Counted from the stretch's first letter, positions 26,413-38,153 are shown. The stretch: DNA of 64,000 nt from Hyphomicrobium sp. (GCA_002928515.1 PERI01000003.1:62001-126000); one strand, 5' to 3'. Made by a program: numbers and translations. Notes: generated from the letters alone by a model not told the origin.

Positions 26413-27237
26413 TTAAAGTCCGCCGAAATCGTCAACCCAACCTTGATCCATCGAACGCGCGGGCTCGGAACATCCGGCTGGACCTACGACCTTTGCCGGA
26501 ATACCGGCGACGGTGACGTTTGGCGGCACCTCCGACAGGACCACGGAACCTGCAGCAATGCGTGAGCAACTGCCGACCTTGATATTGCCGAGCACTTTTG
26601 CACCGGCACCCACCAGCACGTTGTCGCCGATCTTCGGGTGGCGGTCGCCGATGTCTTTACCGCTACCGCCCAAAGTCACAGCGTGCAAAAATGAGCAGTT
26701 GTCGCCGACTATGGCCGTTTCACCGACCACAAAGCCGGTGGCGTGATCGAGCATGATGCCTTTGCCGAAGCGCGCCGCTGGATGGATATCGACTGTAAAA
26801 ATACGCGACGCTTGGCTTTGCAAATAGAATGCGAAATCGCGACGTCCGCGCTGCCACAACACATTGGCAAAGCGATGCGTGACGAGTGCTTGGAAGCCTT
26901 TGAAATAGAGAAGCGGTTCGAGATAGCGCGTGCACGCTGGATCGCGATCATAGACAGCTGCCAAATCGGCGCGCAAAATATTGCCGAGGTTAGGATCGGC
27001 ATCGAGCACAGATTGGAATGTTTGGCCGATCAAAACGGCATCGACATCGGTATGGGACAAACGCTGTGCGAGGCGATGGCACACCGCCTCCTCCAAGCGC
27101 TGATGGCTGAGCACGGTTGCGAAAATAAAACTGCCCAGCGCTGGCTCGTTGGCCATGGCGTGTTCGGCTTCCACGCGCATTTGATCCCAGATGGGATCGA
27201 TCACTTGGATGCGTCCTTGGGCTGCTGTGGGCTTCGA
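26413..27237 (-). CDS. cysE: serine O-acetyltransferase CysE
   Basis: CysE makes O-acetylserine for cysteine synthesis. The protein has the N-terminal helical domain and a left-handed beta-helix with DIHPAARFGKGIMLDHATG, then SFLHAVTLGGSGKDIGDRHP and VLVGAGAKVLGNIKVG. GTG 27237 follows AAAGGGAT at ideal spacing and gives 274 aa. An ATG at 27273 would add 12 basic residues without a binding site. Confidence 0.93.
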   Translation of the reverse strand, partial: SKPTAAQGRIQVIDPIWDQMRVEAEHAMANEPALGSFIFATVLSHQRLEEAVCHRLAQRLSHTDVDAVLIGQTFQSVLDADPNLGNILRADLAAVYDRDPACTRYLEPLLYFKGFQALVTHRFANVLWQRGRRDFAFYLQSQASRIFTVDIHPAARFGKGIMLDHATGFVVGETAIVGDNCSFLHAVTLGGSGKDIGDRHPKIGDNVLVGAGAKVLGNIKVGSCSRIAAGSVVLSEVPPNVTVAGIPAKVVGPAGCSEPARSMDQGWVDDFGGL

Positions 27238-27469
27238 CACGTCATATCCCTTTCGTCGTCTCTGCTTGCGCATTAGCCGGGTCGGCTGGAATGGTCAATC
27301 CACCGCGTATTCACCATAACTTCAGACGTGCGACTGCGTTGGCGCAACGACTATATCATGACAAAGGTTTCTGTTGCGATACCGCGATTATCAGGTGTGC
27401 GTTGCCGATTGCGGATGCCAGGACTATGACGCTGAATACAATGTCCGCGTTACCATCAAGGACCAAGCC

Positions 27470-28270
27470 ATGCTTTCACCTGCCGGATCGGTCTCATCGT
27501 TACGCCTAGAAAAGGATGGCGCGCTGGCCTGGATCATAGCCGACAATCCAGCACGCATGAACGCGCTGACGGCCGAGATGTGGCGCACTTTGCCTGAGCA
27601 CGTTTCCGCGGCCGTTGGTGACCCGGATGTGCGCGTCATCATCCTGCGCGGTTCGGGGGTCAAAGCATTTTCGGCGGGCGCCGATATTTCTGAATTCGAA
27701 AGCGCGAGGTCTGGCGACAGCGCTGCGAGCTATGACGCCCTGAACGATGCAGCCTTCAATGCCCTGATCAGTTGCCCGAAGCCGGTGATTGCGATGATCC
27801 ACGGTTTTTGTCTGGGTGGCGGACTAGGCATCGCGTTGTGTTGCGATTTGCGCATCGCCGACGATGCGAGCCAGTATGCAATCCCAGCCGCGAAACTCGG
27901 CATCGGTTATAATGCGCGGTGGGTGAGACCTATTTTGAATGCGATCCCGCCAGCGCGTGCTAAAGAATTGTTATTTACAGGGCGTCGTTTTCGGTCGGCA
28001 GAGGCCGAGGCGATGGGTCTGGTGAACAGACTTGTGGCGACGAGCGAACTTGAGACCGCGACGCGCGCATTAGCGGCTGAGATTGCGGGCAATGCGCCGT
28101 TGTCGGTTGCAGCAGCCAAGCGTGTCATCGATGAAATTGCGCGACATCCCGAAACGCCTGATATGGCCGCATTGGATGCAGCGGTGGCTCAATGTTTTGC
28201 CAGCTCCGATTATGCGGAAGGCCGACGCGCGTTTCTAGAAAAGCGAAAACCGCATTTCAAAGGCGAATAG
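27470..28270 (+). CDS. enoyl-CoA hydratase/isomerase family protein
   Basis: A 266-aa crotonase-fold protein: the oxyanion region FSAGADISEF near residue 66 and MIHGFCLGGGLGIALCCDLR near residue 108, then AKLGIGY. The position of the first catalytic glutamate is not obvious, so isomerase or hydratase activity is unclear. ATG 27470 follows AAGGACC. It abuts the deacetylase gene, 2 bases apart. Confidence 0.85.
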   Translation: MLSPAGSVSSLRLEKDGALAWIIADNPARMNALTAEMWRTLPEHVSAAVGDPDVRVIILRGSGVKAFSAGADISEFESARSGDSAASYDALNDAAFNALISCPKPVIAMIHGFCLGGGLGIALCCDLRIADDASQYAIPAAKLGIGYNARWVRPILNAIPPARAKELLFTGRRFRSAEAEAMGLVNRLVATSELETATRALAAEIAGNAPLSVAAAKRVIDEIARHPETPDMAALDAAVAQCFASSDYAEGRRAFLEKRKPHFKGE

Positions 28271-28272
28271 CG

Positions 28273-29322
28273 ATGCGTGTGATATCAGCAATCCTATCAT
28301 ACCTCGTGTGTCTTGGCTGGATGATGGCTGCGCATGCAGGTGATCGGATGATGCCGCCGCAGTGCTTTTCGGCACAAGAGTTGGCGGCGGTTGCCGGAGA
28401 AAAAAGCGTTCGTCGTGGCGATCGCAGTTTCGATGGGGTTCAGCTATCGCGCGAGATTGTACCGATTAAACCGATTGCTGCGGATCGCCGTGGCGCCATT
28501 CGTCGTGTCGATATGCCCAACGGGGAAAAGCTGATCGCGTTGACGCTCGACCTGTGCGAACAAACCGGAGAAGTTGCCGGTTATGATGGTGCTATTTTCG
28601 ATTATTTGCGACGCGAGGGCGTCAAGGCGACTATTTTTGTCGGCGGTAAGTGGATGCGCTCGCATCAGATGCGGGCAACGCAACTCGTGCTCGATCCTTT
28701 GTTCGAATTGGCCAATCACAGCGATACGCACCGCAACCTCCGTCTCCTCGATACCAAGGCCTTGCGCAGTCAAATTCTTGGACCGCAGCACACATTCGCT
28801 GCACTACGATTTGCAGCAGCGGCACGGCAATGTGTGATGTCACACGATGATCAAGAGGCACGCGATGCGCCGGGTCAAATGACGTTATTCAGATTTCCGT
28901 TTGGGGCCTGTAATCAACCAGCATTGGATGCCGTCAACGATGCTGGACTTCTCGCTATTCAGTGGGACGTCTCGACGGGCGATCCGGCACCGACTCAATC
29001 GGCCAGCGCCATTGCGCGCGCGATGATCTCACGCGTACGGCCCGGTTCAATCATTATCGCGCACGCCAATGGCAGAGGCTGGAACACAGCAGCTGCGCTG
29101 CCGATTGCGATCCCGAAGCTGAAGGCTATGGGTTATCGTTTCGTCACAGTTTCCGAATTGCTCAGGATTGGCACGCCTGTGATTTCAAAAACCTGTTACG
29201 ATTTCAAACCTGGCGATGCGGATCGCTATGACTTTATGTTTTCGGCAAAGAAAACGTTCAATCAGCCTGTCACTGCTCGATCTAAAGCGGTGCGGCGTGT
29301 GAAACCGGTGAAACGCACATGA
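28273..29322 (+). CDS. secreted polysaccharide deacetylase-family protein
   Basis: A 349-aa NodB-fold protein with a signal peptide (residues about 1-22, ending AAHAG). Motif 1 reads LTLDLCEQTGEV rather than TFDDG, so the second Asp is replaced by Leu. Motif 2 is NHSDTH. FRFPFGACN and HANGRGWNT are the later motifs. The change at motif 1 occurs in a Hyphomicrobiales subfamily to my recollection. Stop and next start overlap (ATGA) with the GNAT gene. Confidence 0.85.
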   Translation: MRVISAILSYLVCLGWMMAAHAGDRMMPPQCFSAQELAAVAGEKSVRRGDRSFDGVQLSREIVPIKPIAADRRGAIRRVDMPNGEKLIALTLDLCEQTGEVAGYDGAIFDYLRREGVKATIFVGGKWMRSHQMRATQLVLDPLFELANHSDTHRNLRLLDTKALRSQILGPQHTFAALRFAAAARQCVMSHDDQEARDAPGQMTLFRFPFGACNQPALDAVNDAGLLAIQWDVSTGDPAPTQSASAIARAMISRVRPGSIIIAHANGRGWNTAAALPIAIPKLKAMGYRFVTVSELLRIGTPVISKTCYDFKPGDADRYDFMFSAKKTFNQPVTARSKAVRRVKPVKRT

Positions 29323-29828
29323 GCCAGCAGATCCTATTACGTGCTGGTGTTGAAGGGTCAGCGGACGTTGCTCTGCGGCCGATGACAGAAGGCTCAGCGG
29401 CTGTGCTGGGTTCTAAACTCGCTAACATTCAGCCGTGGACGCGTTATCAGGTGCCGCCATATGCGTTGTCGGCTTTTCTCGGAGATATCGAACCTGGCGC
29501 GCCGCGCTATGAGCTTCGTCTGGGTGATGCGCTGGCCGGTGGCATGGTGTTGCGCTTGAACTGGATGCGCGGTCCCTATCTGCAATTTCTCGGACTGCTG
29601 CCCGATTTCCAGCATCAGGGTATCGGCGACTTGGTGCTGAGGTGGTTGGAAGATACCGCGGTGAAATGCGAAGACCGCAACCTGTGGGTCGCGGCCTCGG
29701 AGTTCAATGCGCGTGCGCTTTCGTTTTATGAGAGACACGGTTTTGAACGTGTCGCCACCATCGACGATCTTGTGCGCGATGGCATCAACGAGATTCTGCT
29801 ACGCAAAAAAATCGCGCCGTTGCGTTAG
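29319..29828 (+). CDS. GNAT-family N-acetyltransferase
   Basis: A 169-aa acetyltransferase with the acetyl-CoA loop around LLPDFQHQGIGDLVLRWLED and the late NARALSFYERHGF signature. Substrate unknown. It overlaps the deacetylase stop by 4 bases, so it is in the same operon. It ends overlapping the convergent membrane-protein gene. Confidence 0.88.
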   Translation: MSQQILLRAGVEGSADVALRPMTEGSAAVLGSKLANIQPWTRYQVPPYALSAFLGDIEPGAPRYELRLGDALAGGMVLRLNWMRGPYLQFLGLLPDFQHQGIGDLVLRWLEDTAVKCEDRNLWVAASEFNARALSFYERHGFERVATIDDLVRDGINEILLRKKIAPLR

Positions 29829-30169
29829 CGTTTGATCCAATAACCGAGCAAAGCCCCCGCGAGCACGAATGCGCGATGCGATATCGTGTTGCCTGGAAAT
29901 GCCTGGACGATCTGCGGAAGAAATACGACGATGGCAGCGGCAATCAGAGCGATGACCAATGACATCGACAGCGTGGCGCTTCCCGGTTGGCTGACATCGC
30001 GCAAAACTTGTGCGCCAAGCACGCCCGTCAGGAAGACGATAATGGCGAACAGGATCGCGTAGAGAAAGAGACCGAAGTCACCCGGAACCGGAATTTCGGA
30101 ATAGATGATCGGCGCGAGAAACCAGCCAATCGCGACTTGAAGTAAGAATAGAACCAATTGACCGAGCAT
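29825..30169 (-). CDS. small polytopic membrane protein, unknown
   Basis: A 114-aa protein with about four hydrophobic segments (residues 3-20, 32-50, 67-85 and 95-110). The start is ATG 30169 with GGAGGG before it; an ATG at 30181 is possible. It resembles generic Hyphomicrobiales membrane proteins of unknown function. Confidence 0.65.
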   Translation of the reverse strand: MLGQLVLFLLQVAIGWFLAPIIYSEIPVPGDFGLFLYAILFAIIVFLTGVLGAQVLRDVSQPGSATLSMSLVIALIAAAIVVFLPQIVQAFPGNTISHRAFVLAGALLGYWIKR

Positions 30170-30295
30170 ACTTCCCTCCACTCATGATGCCGACGCTAGG
30201 GCGCAGCGTTGTTCTGCACCCGCGAATCCCCCGACCCGCTGCGCGAGCCTAGACATACCCTAAACGCTCCAGATGACAAAAGTGTCCGCGCGGCA

Positions 30296-32995
<2,700 letters not shown>

Positions 32996-33042
32996 CTTAA
33001 GCTGCTTTCCGATTATTGAGTTGGGTGCCGTTGACGATTATC

Positions 33043-33744
33043 TCATGCGAAGGCGAGCCAGCCTTTGATGGCGATCCCGCGAAAGATCGGCGTGAGGCGT
33101 GTAAACCCTGCTTTGGTCATGAGTTGCACAAGTCGGTCTTCGGACACGACGGGGAGCTTACTGAAATTTTCCGCATTCATGTTGGCAACCTCTGGCGTGA
33201 CGCCGTTGAGCATGGCATGGCGCCGCCATATGCGCCGCAACAGTTCGGTCGTATCGTCGCCCGCCACGCCTACGCCATCGATGATCGCCAATGGTGCAGC
33301 CGACTTCATGCGCGCGTGGATCGCTTTCAGGAAGTCGAGCTTGGCCCCGTCATCGGGAACAAAATGCGCCGTCAGAATGCAAGTCGCAGCGTCGAAATTT
33401 TTGTCATCCAAACTATCAATAGTCGCCACATGGACTTCGGCGCGGGCGCCAATCGGTGTTGTTGCGAGACGCTGGCGCGCTAAAGTCACCATAGGCTCGT
33501 AGGTGTCGACACCAACAAACGACCATTGCGGATTGTTTTCTCCGAGCCGCAATATTTCTTCGCCGCCACCTGCTCCAACAACAAGAATTCGTGCTGGAGC
33601 TTCGGGCAAGAGTTCGAGAAACGCCGCTTCGACTATTGTAAAAATTGAGCGGCGGCCTGGGATGAACTGTTCCGCCAGACGGGCATAGTCGTTGATACTG
33701 ACGTTCTCGGGGAACTTTTGATCTTCAAATTTCAAGGCGCTCAT
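33043..33744 (-). CDS. SAM-dependent methyltransferase inside the split metH operon
   Basis: A 233-aa class I methyltransferase with motif I ILVVGAGGGEEILRL (residues about 53-67), the acidic SFVGVDTYEPM strand and the AIIDGV strand. It lies between the two halves of methionine synthase: 4 bases after the first half and 47 before the second. Being in the methionine operon suggests a link to SAM use, but the methyl acceptor is unknown. Confidence 0.85.
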   Translation of the reverse strand: MSALKFEDQKFPENVSINDYARLAEQFIPGRRSIFTIVEAAFLELLPEAPARILVVGAGGGEEILRLGENNPQWSFVGVDTYEPMVTLARQRLATTPIGARAEVHVATIDSLDDKNFDAATCILTAHFVPDDGAKLDFLKAIHARMKSAAPLAIIDGVGVAGDDTTELLRRIWRRHAMLNGVTPEVANMNAENFSKLPVVSEDRLVQLMTKAGFTRLTPIFRGIAIKGWLAFA

Positions 33745-33748
33745 TTGA

Positions 33749-34810
33749 CTACCCAGCTACAAATGGTTCGAGGCCGGAGAGGCGCATTTTGGGTTCGAAG
33801 GTCGGCAGCGCGCGTGGGGCATGTGCCTTCGCGTGCTCTGCGATGTGGGCGATGTGGTCGGGCGTCGAGCCGCAGCAGCCGCCGATGATGTTGATGAGAC
33901 CGTCGGCCATCCAAGGTTCCACTTTGCACGCCATCTCTGTGCCGGTTTCGTCGTACTCGCCCATTTCGTTTGGAAGCCCTGCGTTGGGATACGCTGAAAT
34001 GCGAACGTCGGCGACGTGAGCCAGTTCGGCGATGTACGGGCGCATCAGTTCGGCGCCCAGCGCGCAATTGAGACCAACCGAGAATGGTCGCAGATGGCGC
34101 ATTGAATACCAGAACGCTTCGGCGGTTTGGCCCGACAACGTGCGGCCCGAGCGATCGGTGATGGTGCCGGAAATCATGATCGGCAATTCGATGCCGGTTT
34201 CGTCGAACGCTTCGAGGGTGGCAAAGCCTGCGGCCTTGGCGTTCAGCGTGTCGAAAATCGTTTCTATCAAGATGATGTCGCTGCCGCCTTGGATCAGTGC
34301 TTTCACTTGGTCTTTGTAGGCTGCGCGCAACTCGTCGAAGTTGACGTTGCGATAGCCGGGATTGTTCACGTCCGGCGAGATGGACGCGGTGCGATTGGTC
34401 GGGCCGACGGCACCGGCGACGAAGCGCGGTTTGTCGGGTGTCAGCTTGTTGTATTTATCTGCGGCCGCGCGCGCGAGTTTGGCGGCGGCCACATTCATTT
34501 CAATAGCGATCTCTTCCATGCCGTAGTCGGCCATGGAGATCACTTGCGCGTTGAAGGTGTTGGTTTCGATGATATCGGCACCGGCTGCCAGATATTGCTC
34601 GTGGATGTCCTGGATCATTTTCGGCTGCGTGAGCACGAGGAGATCGTTGTTGCCTTTGATGTCGCGATGCCAGTCCTTGAAGCGCTCACCGCGATAGGCG
34701 GCTTCATCGGGCTTGTGGCGCTGGATCATCGTGCCCATCGCGCCATCGATGATGAGAATGCGCTGTGATGCTGCCTTTTCGAGTGCGGCCCAACTGGGTT
34801 TACGTGTCAT
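33749..34810 (-). CDS. metH: methionine synthase, homocysteine-methylating N-terminal domain
   Basis: A 353-aa homocysteine S-methyltransferase TIM barrel with zinc cysteines C249 (GLNCALG), C312 and C313 (GGCCGSTP), matching C247/C310/C311 of E. coli MetH. It keeps [11 protein letters not shown] and [12 protein letters not shown]. Alone it could only transfer a methyl group delivered by the B12 half at 30296-32995. A GC-rich structured spacer separates it from metF. Confidence 0.96.
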   Translation of the reverse strand: MTRKPSWAALEKAASQRILIIDGAMGTMIQRHKPDEAAYRGERFKDWHRDIKGNNDLLVLTQPKMIQDIHEQYLAAGADIIETNTFNAQVISMADYGMEEIAIEMNVAAAKLARAAADKYNKLTPDKPRFVAGAVGPTNRTASISPDVNNPGYRNVNFDELRAAYKDQVKALIQGGSDIILIETIFDTLNAKAAGFATLEAFDETGIELPIMISGTITDRSGRTLSGQTAEAFWYSMRHLRPFSVGLNCALGAELMRPYIAELAHVADVRISAYPNAGLPNEMGEYDETGTEMACKVEPWMADGLINIIGGCCGSTPDHIAHIAEHAKAHAPRALPTFEPKMRLSGLEPFVAG

Positions 34811-34885
34811 GTTTTTTACGTCCTTTTGCGCTGACTTGCGCGGATCTAGAAATTTTGAACCGAAAGGTACCGGGCTGCGACAGAT

Positions 34886-34962
34886 GGTGTGGAGGGCGTG
34901 AGGCTTAGCGGACCCCGATGTCTCCCCCCGTGTCCCCGCGGCCGCTGCCTCGCCCCTCCACC
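34886..34962 (-). promoter_or_regulatory. GC-rich structured spacer before metH
   Basis: On the plus strand GTGTGGAGGGCGTGAGGC (34887-34904) can pair with GCCTCGCCCCTCCACC (34947-34962), an imperfect long stem with internal loops. On the mRNA it lies about 75 bases upstream of the methionine-synthase start. I could not match it to a SAM, SAH or cobalamin riboswitch. It may stabilise RNA or modulate translation. Confidence 0.4.
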
Positions 34963-34987
34963 GCTCGCTCGCGCGAGGCCATGGTGG

Positions 34988-35902
34988 CTATGCCGCGTCC
35001 GCTTTGGGCATTCGCAGCGGCCGAAGCCCCAACAAATGACAGATGGCGTACACGAGATCGGCGCGGTTCAACGAATAGAAGTGGAATTTCTTGATGCCCT
35101 CATCGACGAGGTCCATCACCTGCTCGGTGGCGACCGCTGCGGCGACGAGATGCGTGGTTGTCGGATCGTCGTCGAGGCCTTCGAAGCGGCGCGCGAGCCA
35201 TGACGGCACGCTAGCACCTGCGCGTTGGGCAAAGCCTGCGACTTGCTTGAAATTATGGATCGGCACGATGCCGGGCATGATCGGCACCCAAATTCCCGCT
35301 GCGCGCGCGCGTTCGAGATAGCGCAGGAAGTGCGCGTTATCGAAGCCGAATTGCGTGATGATGCGGTCGGCACCGGCATCGACCTTGGCTTTTAGATTTT
35401 CGATATCGGCATCAACCGATGCGCTTTCGGGATGCTTTTCCGGATAGCCCGCGACCGAGACTTCGAATGCGCCGATCCGTTTCAATCCGGTGACGAGTTC
35501 GGCGGCATTCGCATAGCCTCCCGGATGCGGCGCATATTTTGTACCGGGGCCTTCGGGCGGATCGCCGCGCAGGGCCACGATATGGCGAACGCCTGCATCC
35601 CAATAGGCTTTGGCGACAGCGTTCACTTCATCCTTTGTGGCGTTGACGCAGGTGAGATGCGCGGCGGGTTTCAATTCGGTTTCGCGGATCAGGCGCGTCA
35701 ATGTCGTATGCGTGCGTTCGCGCGTGGACCCACCTGCCCCGTACGTCACCGATACGAATTCAGGCCGCAACGGCGCTAAGCGCGTGATCGACGACCATAG
35801 CGTGTCTTCCATTTTTTCTGTTTTGGGTGGAAAGAATTCGAAAGAGACGACGATGTCTCCAGCACCCAGCAACTTGCTCTTGCGTTCTTTTGGCTCCGCC
35901 AT
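34988..35902 (-). CDS. metF: methylenetetrahydrofolate reductase
   Basis: MetF makes 5-methyltetrahydrofolate for methionine synthase. The 304-aa TIM barrel has SFEFFPPKTEKME, VTYGAGGSTRERTHT, ALRGDPP and FGFDNAHFLRYLER. It starts within the stop codon of the regulator gene (overlap), so the two are one transcript. The order regulator-metF-metH1-methyltransferase-metH2 puts methyl-group supply and use together. Confidence 0.96.
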   Translation of the reverse strand: MAEPKERKSKLLGAGDIVVSFEFFPPKTEKMEDTLWSSITRLAPLRPEFVSVTYGAGGSTRERTHTTLTRLIRETELKPAAHLTCVNATKDEVNAVAKAYWDAGVRHIVALRGDPPEGPGTKYAPHPGGYANAAELVTGLKRIGAFEVSVAGYPEKHPESASVDADIENLKAKVDAGADRIITQFGFDNAHFLRYLERARAAGIWVPIMPGIVPIHNFKQVAGFAQRAGASVPSWLARRFEGLDDDPTTTHLVAAAVATEQVMDLVDEGIKKFHFYSLNRADLVYAICHLLGLRPLRMPKADAA

Positions 35903-36957
35903 CAGCGCGCCTCCTCAAAATTACCAGATCCGGCAAGCGAACGCGCTTGCGGCTGGCCGATTGTTTTTCTGGTTGTATCGATGCGCTCGGCTAACCAGAG
36001 CGTCACAGTCAGCTTGTCGCCTGTCGCCGTCGATTGCGGTGACAGATCGCGGACGGACTTAGGATTGAGGCCTGCATCGCGCAGCCACGTCGTCACGCTA
36101 TCATGGGTGAAGCCCAAGCGTTCGTGCGCTTCAACTTCGCGAAGAAACTCCAACGTATGCGGCGCGAAATCGACGATCAACAAACGCCCGCCCGGAGCCA
36201 GCACGCGGGCGGCCTCGCGGATGGCAAGCGCCGGGTCCGACAGGAAATGGAGAACCTGATGCATGACGATGGCATCGGCTTGCCGGTCGGCGAGAGACAG
36301 CGCGTAAATATCGCCGTGGCGGACTTGGGCATGCGCGTGACCGCCACGCGTGAGCTTGGCGCGGGCATACGCGAGCATCGCCTGGTTGACATCAATGCCG
36401 AGCCCTCGTGCATAGCGGTCGGCGAACAGATCGAGCGTGCGGCCGGTGCCGGTGCCGAGATCGAGCAGGAATTTGAACGGTCCACTGCCGAGCGCCTCTT
36501 GCATCGCCGCTTCGACATCGTGTTCGGCGACATGAAGCGCGCGAATGCGGTCCCAGTCGGCCGCGTGGGCAATGAAAAAGGCTTGTGCGCTCGATTCCCG
36601 TTCCCGCTTCAATGCGTCGGCGCGGTCGCGGTCGCGTTTGCTTTGCACGTCTTGCGTATCGACATCTGCGATCAGGCGCAGCGCTAAGCGGCCGCCGGGT
36701 GAGCGATCCGAAATGTGGAAATAGACCCAGCTCCCTTCACGGAAGCGTTCTACGAGACCGGCTTCCGAAAGCAGTTTGAGGTGGCGGCTGATGCGCGGCT
36801 GGCTTTGGCCTAGGATGAGCGTCAGATCTTTGACGTTGAGTTCGCCAGCGCCGAGCAACACTAAAATGCGCAGGCGCGTTGGCTCGGCGGCAGCCTTAAG
36901 GGCGGTCACCAAATCATCGACAGTTAGCGCTGTTATCGGGTCTGAGCTTCGTTCCAT
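35902..36957 (-). CDS. ArsR-family regulator fused to a SAM methyltransferase
   Basis: A 351-aa two-domain protein. Residues about 8-95 form a winged helix (EPTRLRILVLLGAGELNVKD, QSQPRISRHLKLLSEAGLVE). Residues about 155-320 form a class I methyltransferase with FLLDLGTGTGRTLDLF and MHQVLHFLSDP. ArsR regulators of methionine genes (SahR) sense S-adenosylhomocysteine; the fused domain may serve as a SAM/SAH sensor rather than an enzyme. A perfect palindrome lies 12 bases upstream, so autoregulation of the operon is likely. Confidence 0.9.
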   Translation of the reverse strand: MERSSDPITALTVDDLVTALKAAAEPTRLRILVLLGAGELNVKDLTLILGQSQPRISRHLKLLSEAGLVERFREGSWVYFHISDRSPGGRLALRLIADVDTQDVQSKRDRDRADALKRERESSAQAFFIAHAADWDRIRALHVAEHDVEAAMQEALGSGPFKFLLDLGTGTGRTLDLFADRYARGLGIDVNQAMLAYARAKLTRGGHAHAQVRHGDIYALSLADRQADAIVMHQVLHFLSDPALAIREAARVLAPGGRLLIVDFAPHTLEFLREVEAHERLGFTHDSVTTWLRDAGLNPKSVRDLSPQSTATGDKLTVTLWLAERIDTTRKTIGQPQARSLAGSGNFEEAR

Positions 36958-36968
36958 GCTGCATAGAT

Positions 36969-36984
36969 ATAAAGATATCTTTAT
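36969..36984. promoter_or_regulatory. operator-like palindrome of the metF/metH operon
   Basis: ATAAAGATATCTTTAT is a perfect 16-bp inverted repeat 12 to 27 bases upstream of the regulator start codon. It has the size and symmetry of an ArsR-family operator. I recall similar AT-rich palindromes described for SahR regulons but cannot verify identity here. Confidence 0.65.
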
Positions 36985-36998
36985 GTGTCAAGTGAAAA

Positions 36999-37006
36999 CG
37001 GCGGGC
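36999..37006. repeat. target-site duplication, left copy
   Basis: CGGCGGGC immediately left of the insertion element; the identical eight bases follow its right end at 39001-39008. Confidence 0.9.
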
Positions 37007-37031
37007 GGCAATTATATACGTGCTTGACCCA
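37007..37031 (+). repeat. left terminal inverted repeat
   Basis: Starts GGCAATTATATACGTGCTTG. Compared with the reverse complement of the right end it matches at 17 of 25 positions, including the first two bases and the last eleven (TGCTTGACCCA). Confidence 0.88.
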
Positions 37032-37052
37032 AACCTCCAAATCGCCTATATT
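37024..37052 (+). promoter_or_regulatory. transposase promoter partly in the left end
   Basis: TTGACC at 37024-37029, a 17-base spacer and TATATT at 37047-37052 form a good sigma-70 promoter about 24 bases before the transposase start codon. The -35 is the conserved part of the inverted repeat. Confidence 0.7.
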
Positions 37053-37075
37053 CATTGGAGTTGGAGGGATTGAGC

Positions 37076-38005
37076 ATGAAACGTCCGATCACAAGCCTGT
37101 ACGAATTTTTCGAGGTGTTTCCAGACGAGCAGTCTGTGATCGACCACCTTCGTGCAATTCGCTGGCGCGACGGTGCTTACTGCCCGCATTGCGCTTCCAA
37201 GCGCGTGATGCACTTCTCGGACAAGAAAACCCACAAGTGCCACGATTGCCGTCAGCGGTTCTCCATCAAAGTCGGCACAATTTTCGAGGATACCAAGCTG
37301 CCGCTTCGCAAATGGTTTGCAGCTATTTGGCTGATTACGAGCCACAAAAAAGGTATCGCCAGCACGCAGTTGGCGAAAGACCTTAAAATCACGCAGAAAT
37401 CGGCTTGGTTCGTTCTTCATCGTTTGCGTTACGCCGCGAAAACAAAGTCATTTCAACGCCCTTTATCTGGGGCCGTTGAGCTAGATGAAACGCTGCTCGG
37501 CGGCAAAGAAAGTAATAAGCACAAGAATAAACGTCGGAAAGGTATTAGCGGTACGGCTGGCAAAACTATCGTTTTCGGTATGTTGGAGCGCGACGGAGAA
37601 GTTCGCGCGAAAACAATAAAGAAGTTGGACGGCAAAACGGTTCGCGGCGCGGTATTCGACAATGTCGCGGATCGCACGGTTTTGCTGACTGACGAACACG
37701 TCACCTACAAGGGCCTAGACTACGGCCCTTACACGCGGTTTTCGGTCAATCATGGCCAAGGCGAATATGGTCGGGGGCCAGTGCATATCAACGGAATTGA
37801 AGGCGTGTGGTCACTTTTCAAACGCCAAATATACGGCATTCATCATCACATTTCCGCAAAGCATACCGACGCCTATCTGGGAGAAATGTGCTACAGATAC
37901 AGCCGTCGTAATTTAGAGGAATACCAGCGCGTCGATGATCTTCTGACACAAATCGAAGGCCGATTGACTTACAAGGCGCTAACTCATGACCAAGAAAAAA
38001 TATGA
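37076..38005 (+). CDS. IS1595-family transposase
   Basis: A 309-aa transposase. A zinc ribbon has C36-x2-C39 and C55-x2-C58, followed by a helix-turn-helix-like region. The catalytic core holds D137 (LDETLLGG), D206 (LTDEHVTY) and the N239/E242 region (HINGIEGVWSLFKR), the ISXO2-like DDE/DDN signature. GGAGGGATTGAGC precedes ATG 37076; frames starting earlier lack a binding site. No frameshift is seen, so it may be active. Confidence 0.95.
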   Translation: MKRPITSLYEFFEVFPDEQSVIDHLRAIRWRDGAYCPHCASKRVMHFSDKKTHKCHDCRQRFSIKVGTIFEDTKLPLRKWFAAIWLITSHKKGIASTQLAKDLKITQKSAWFVLHRLRYAAKTKSFQRPLSGAVELDETLLGGKESNKHKNKRRKGISGTAGKTIVFGMLERDGEVRAKTIKKLDGKTVRGAVFDNVADRTVLLTDEHVTYKGLDYGPYTRFSVNHGQGEYGRGPVHINGIEGVWSLFKRQIYGIHHHISAKHTDAYLGEMCYRYSRRNLEEYQRVDDLLTQIEGRLTYKALTHDQEKI

Positions 38006-38147
38006 AAAGCCATTTCACATAGAGATGTCATTTGACGAAGCAAGTGAACGGCTCGCGAATGTTAAGAAAAACGAAATAGCGGATTCACCAAGAATTAAAG
38101 CTCGTAACCCTAAACAGAAGCCTAAGAAGTCGGACGATGAAAGGTGA
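37986..38147 (+). CDS. 53-residue passenger frame of the IS1595 element
   Basis: The frame starts at an ATG inside the last 20 bases of the transposase gene, in another frame, and reads TKKKYEKPFHIEMSFDEASE and on to KPKKSDDER-stop. It is highly charged (Lys/Glu/Asp) and has a partner-protein look. Overlap with the transposase suggests translational coupling. I do not know its role; it could help transposition or be non-functional. Confidence 0.6.
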   Translation: MTKKKYEKPFHIEMSFDEASERLANVKKNEIADSPRIKARNPKQKPKKSDDER

Positions 38148-38153
38148 GATTGA

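Noticed and set aside
34811-34987. Known SAM, SAH or cobalamin riboswitch before metH
   Set aside because: I compared the spacer with the conserved cores I remember for SAM-II, SAH and cobalamin riboswitches; none of the key sequence blocks is present.
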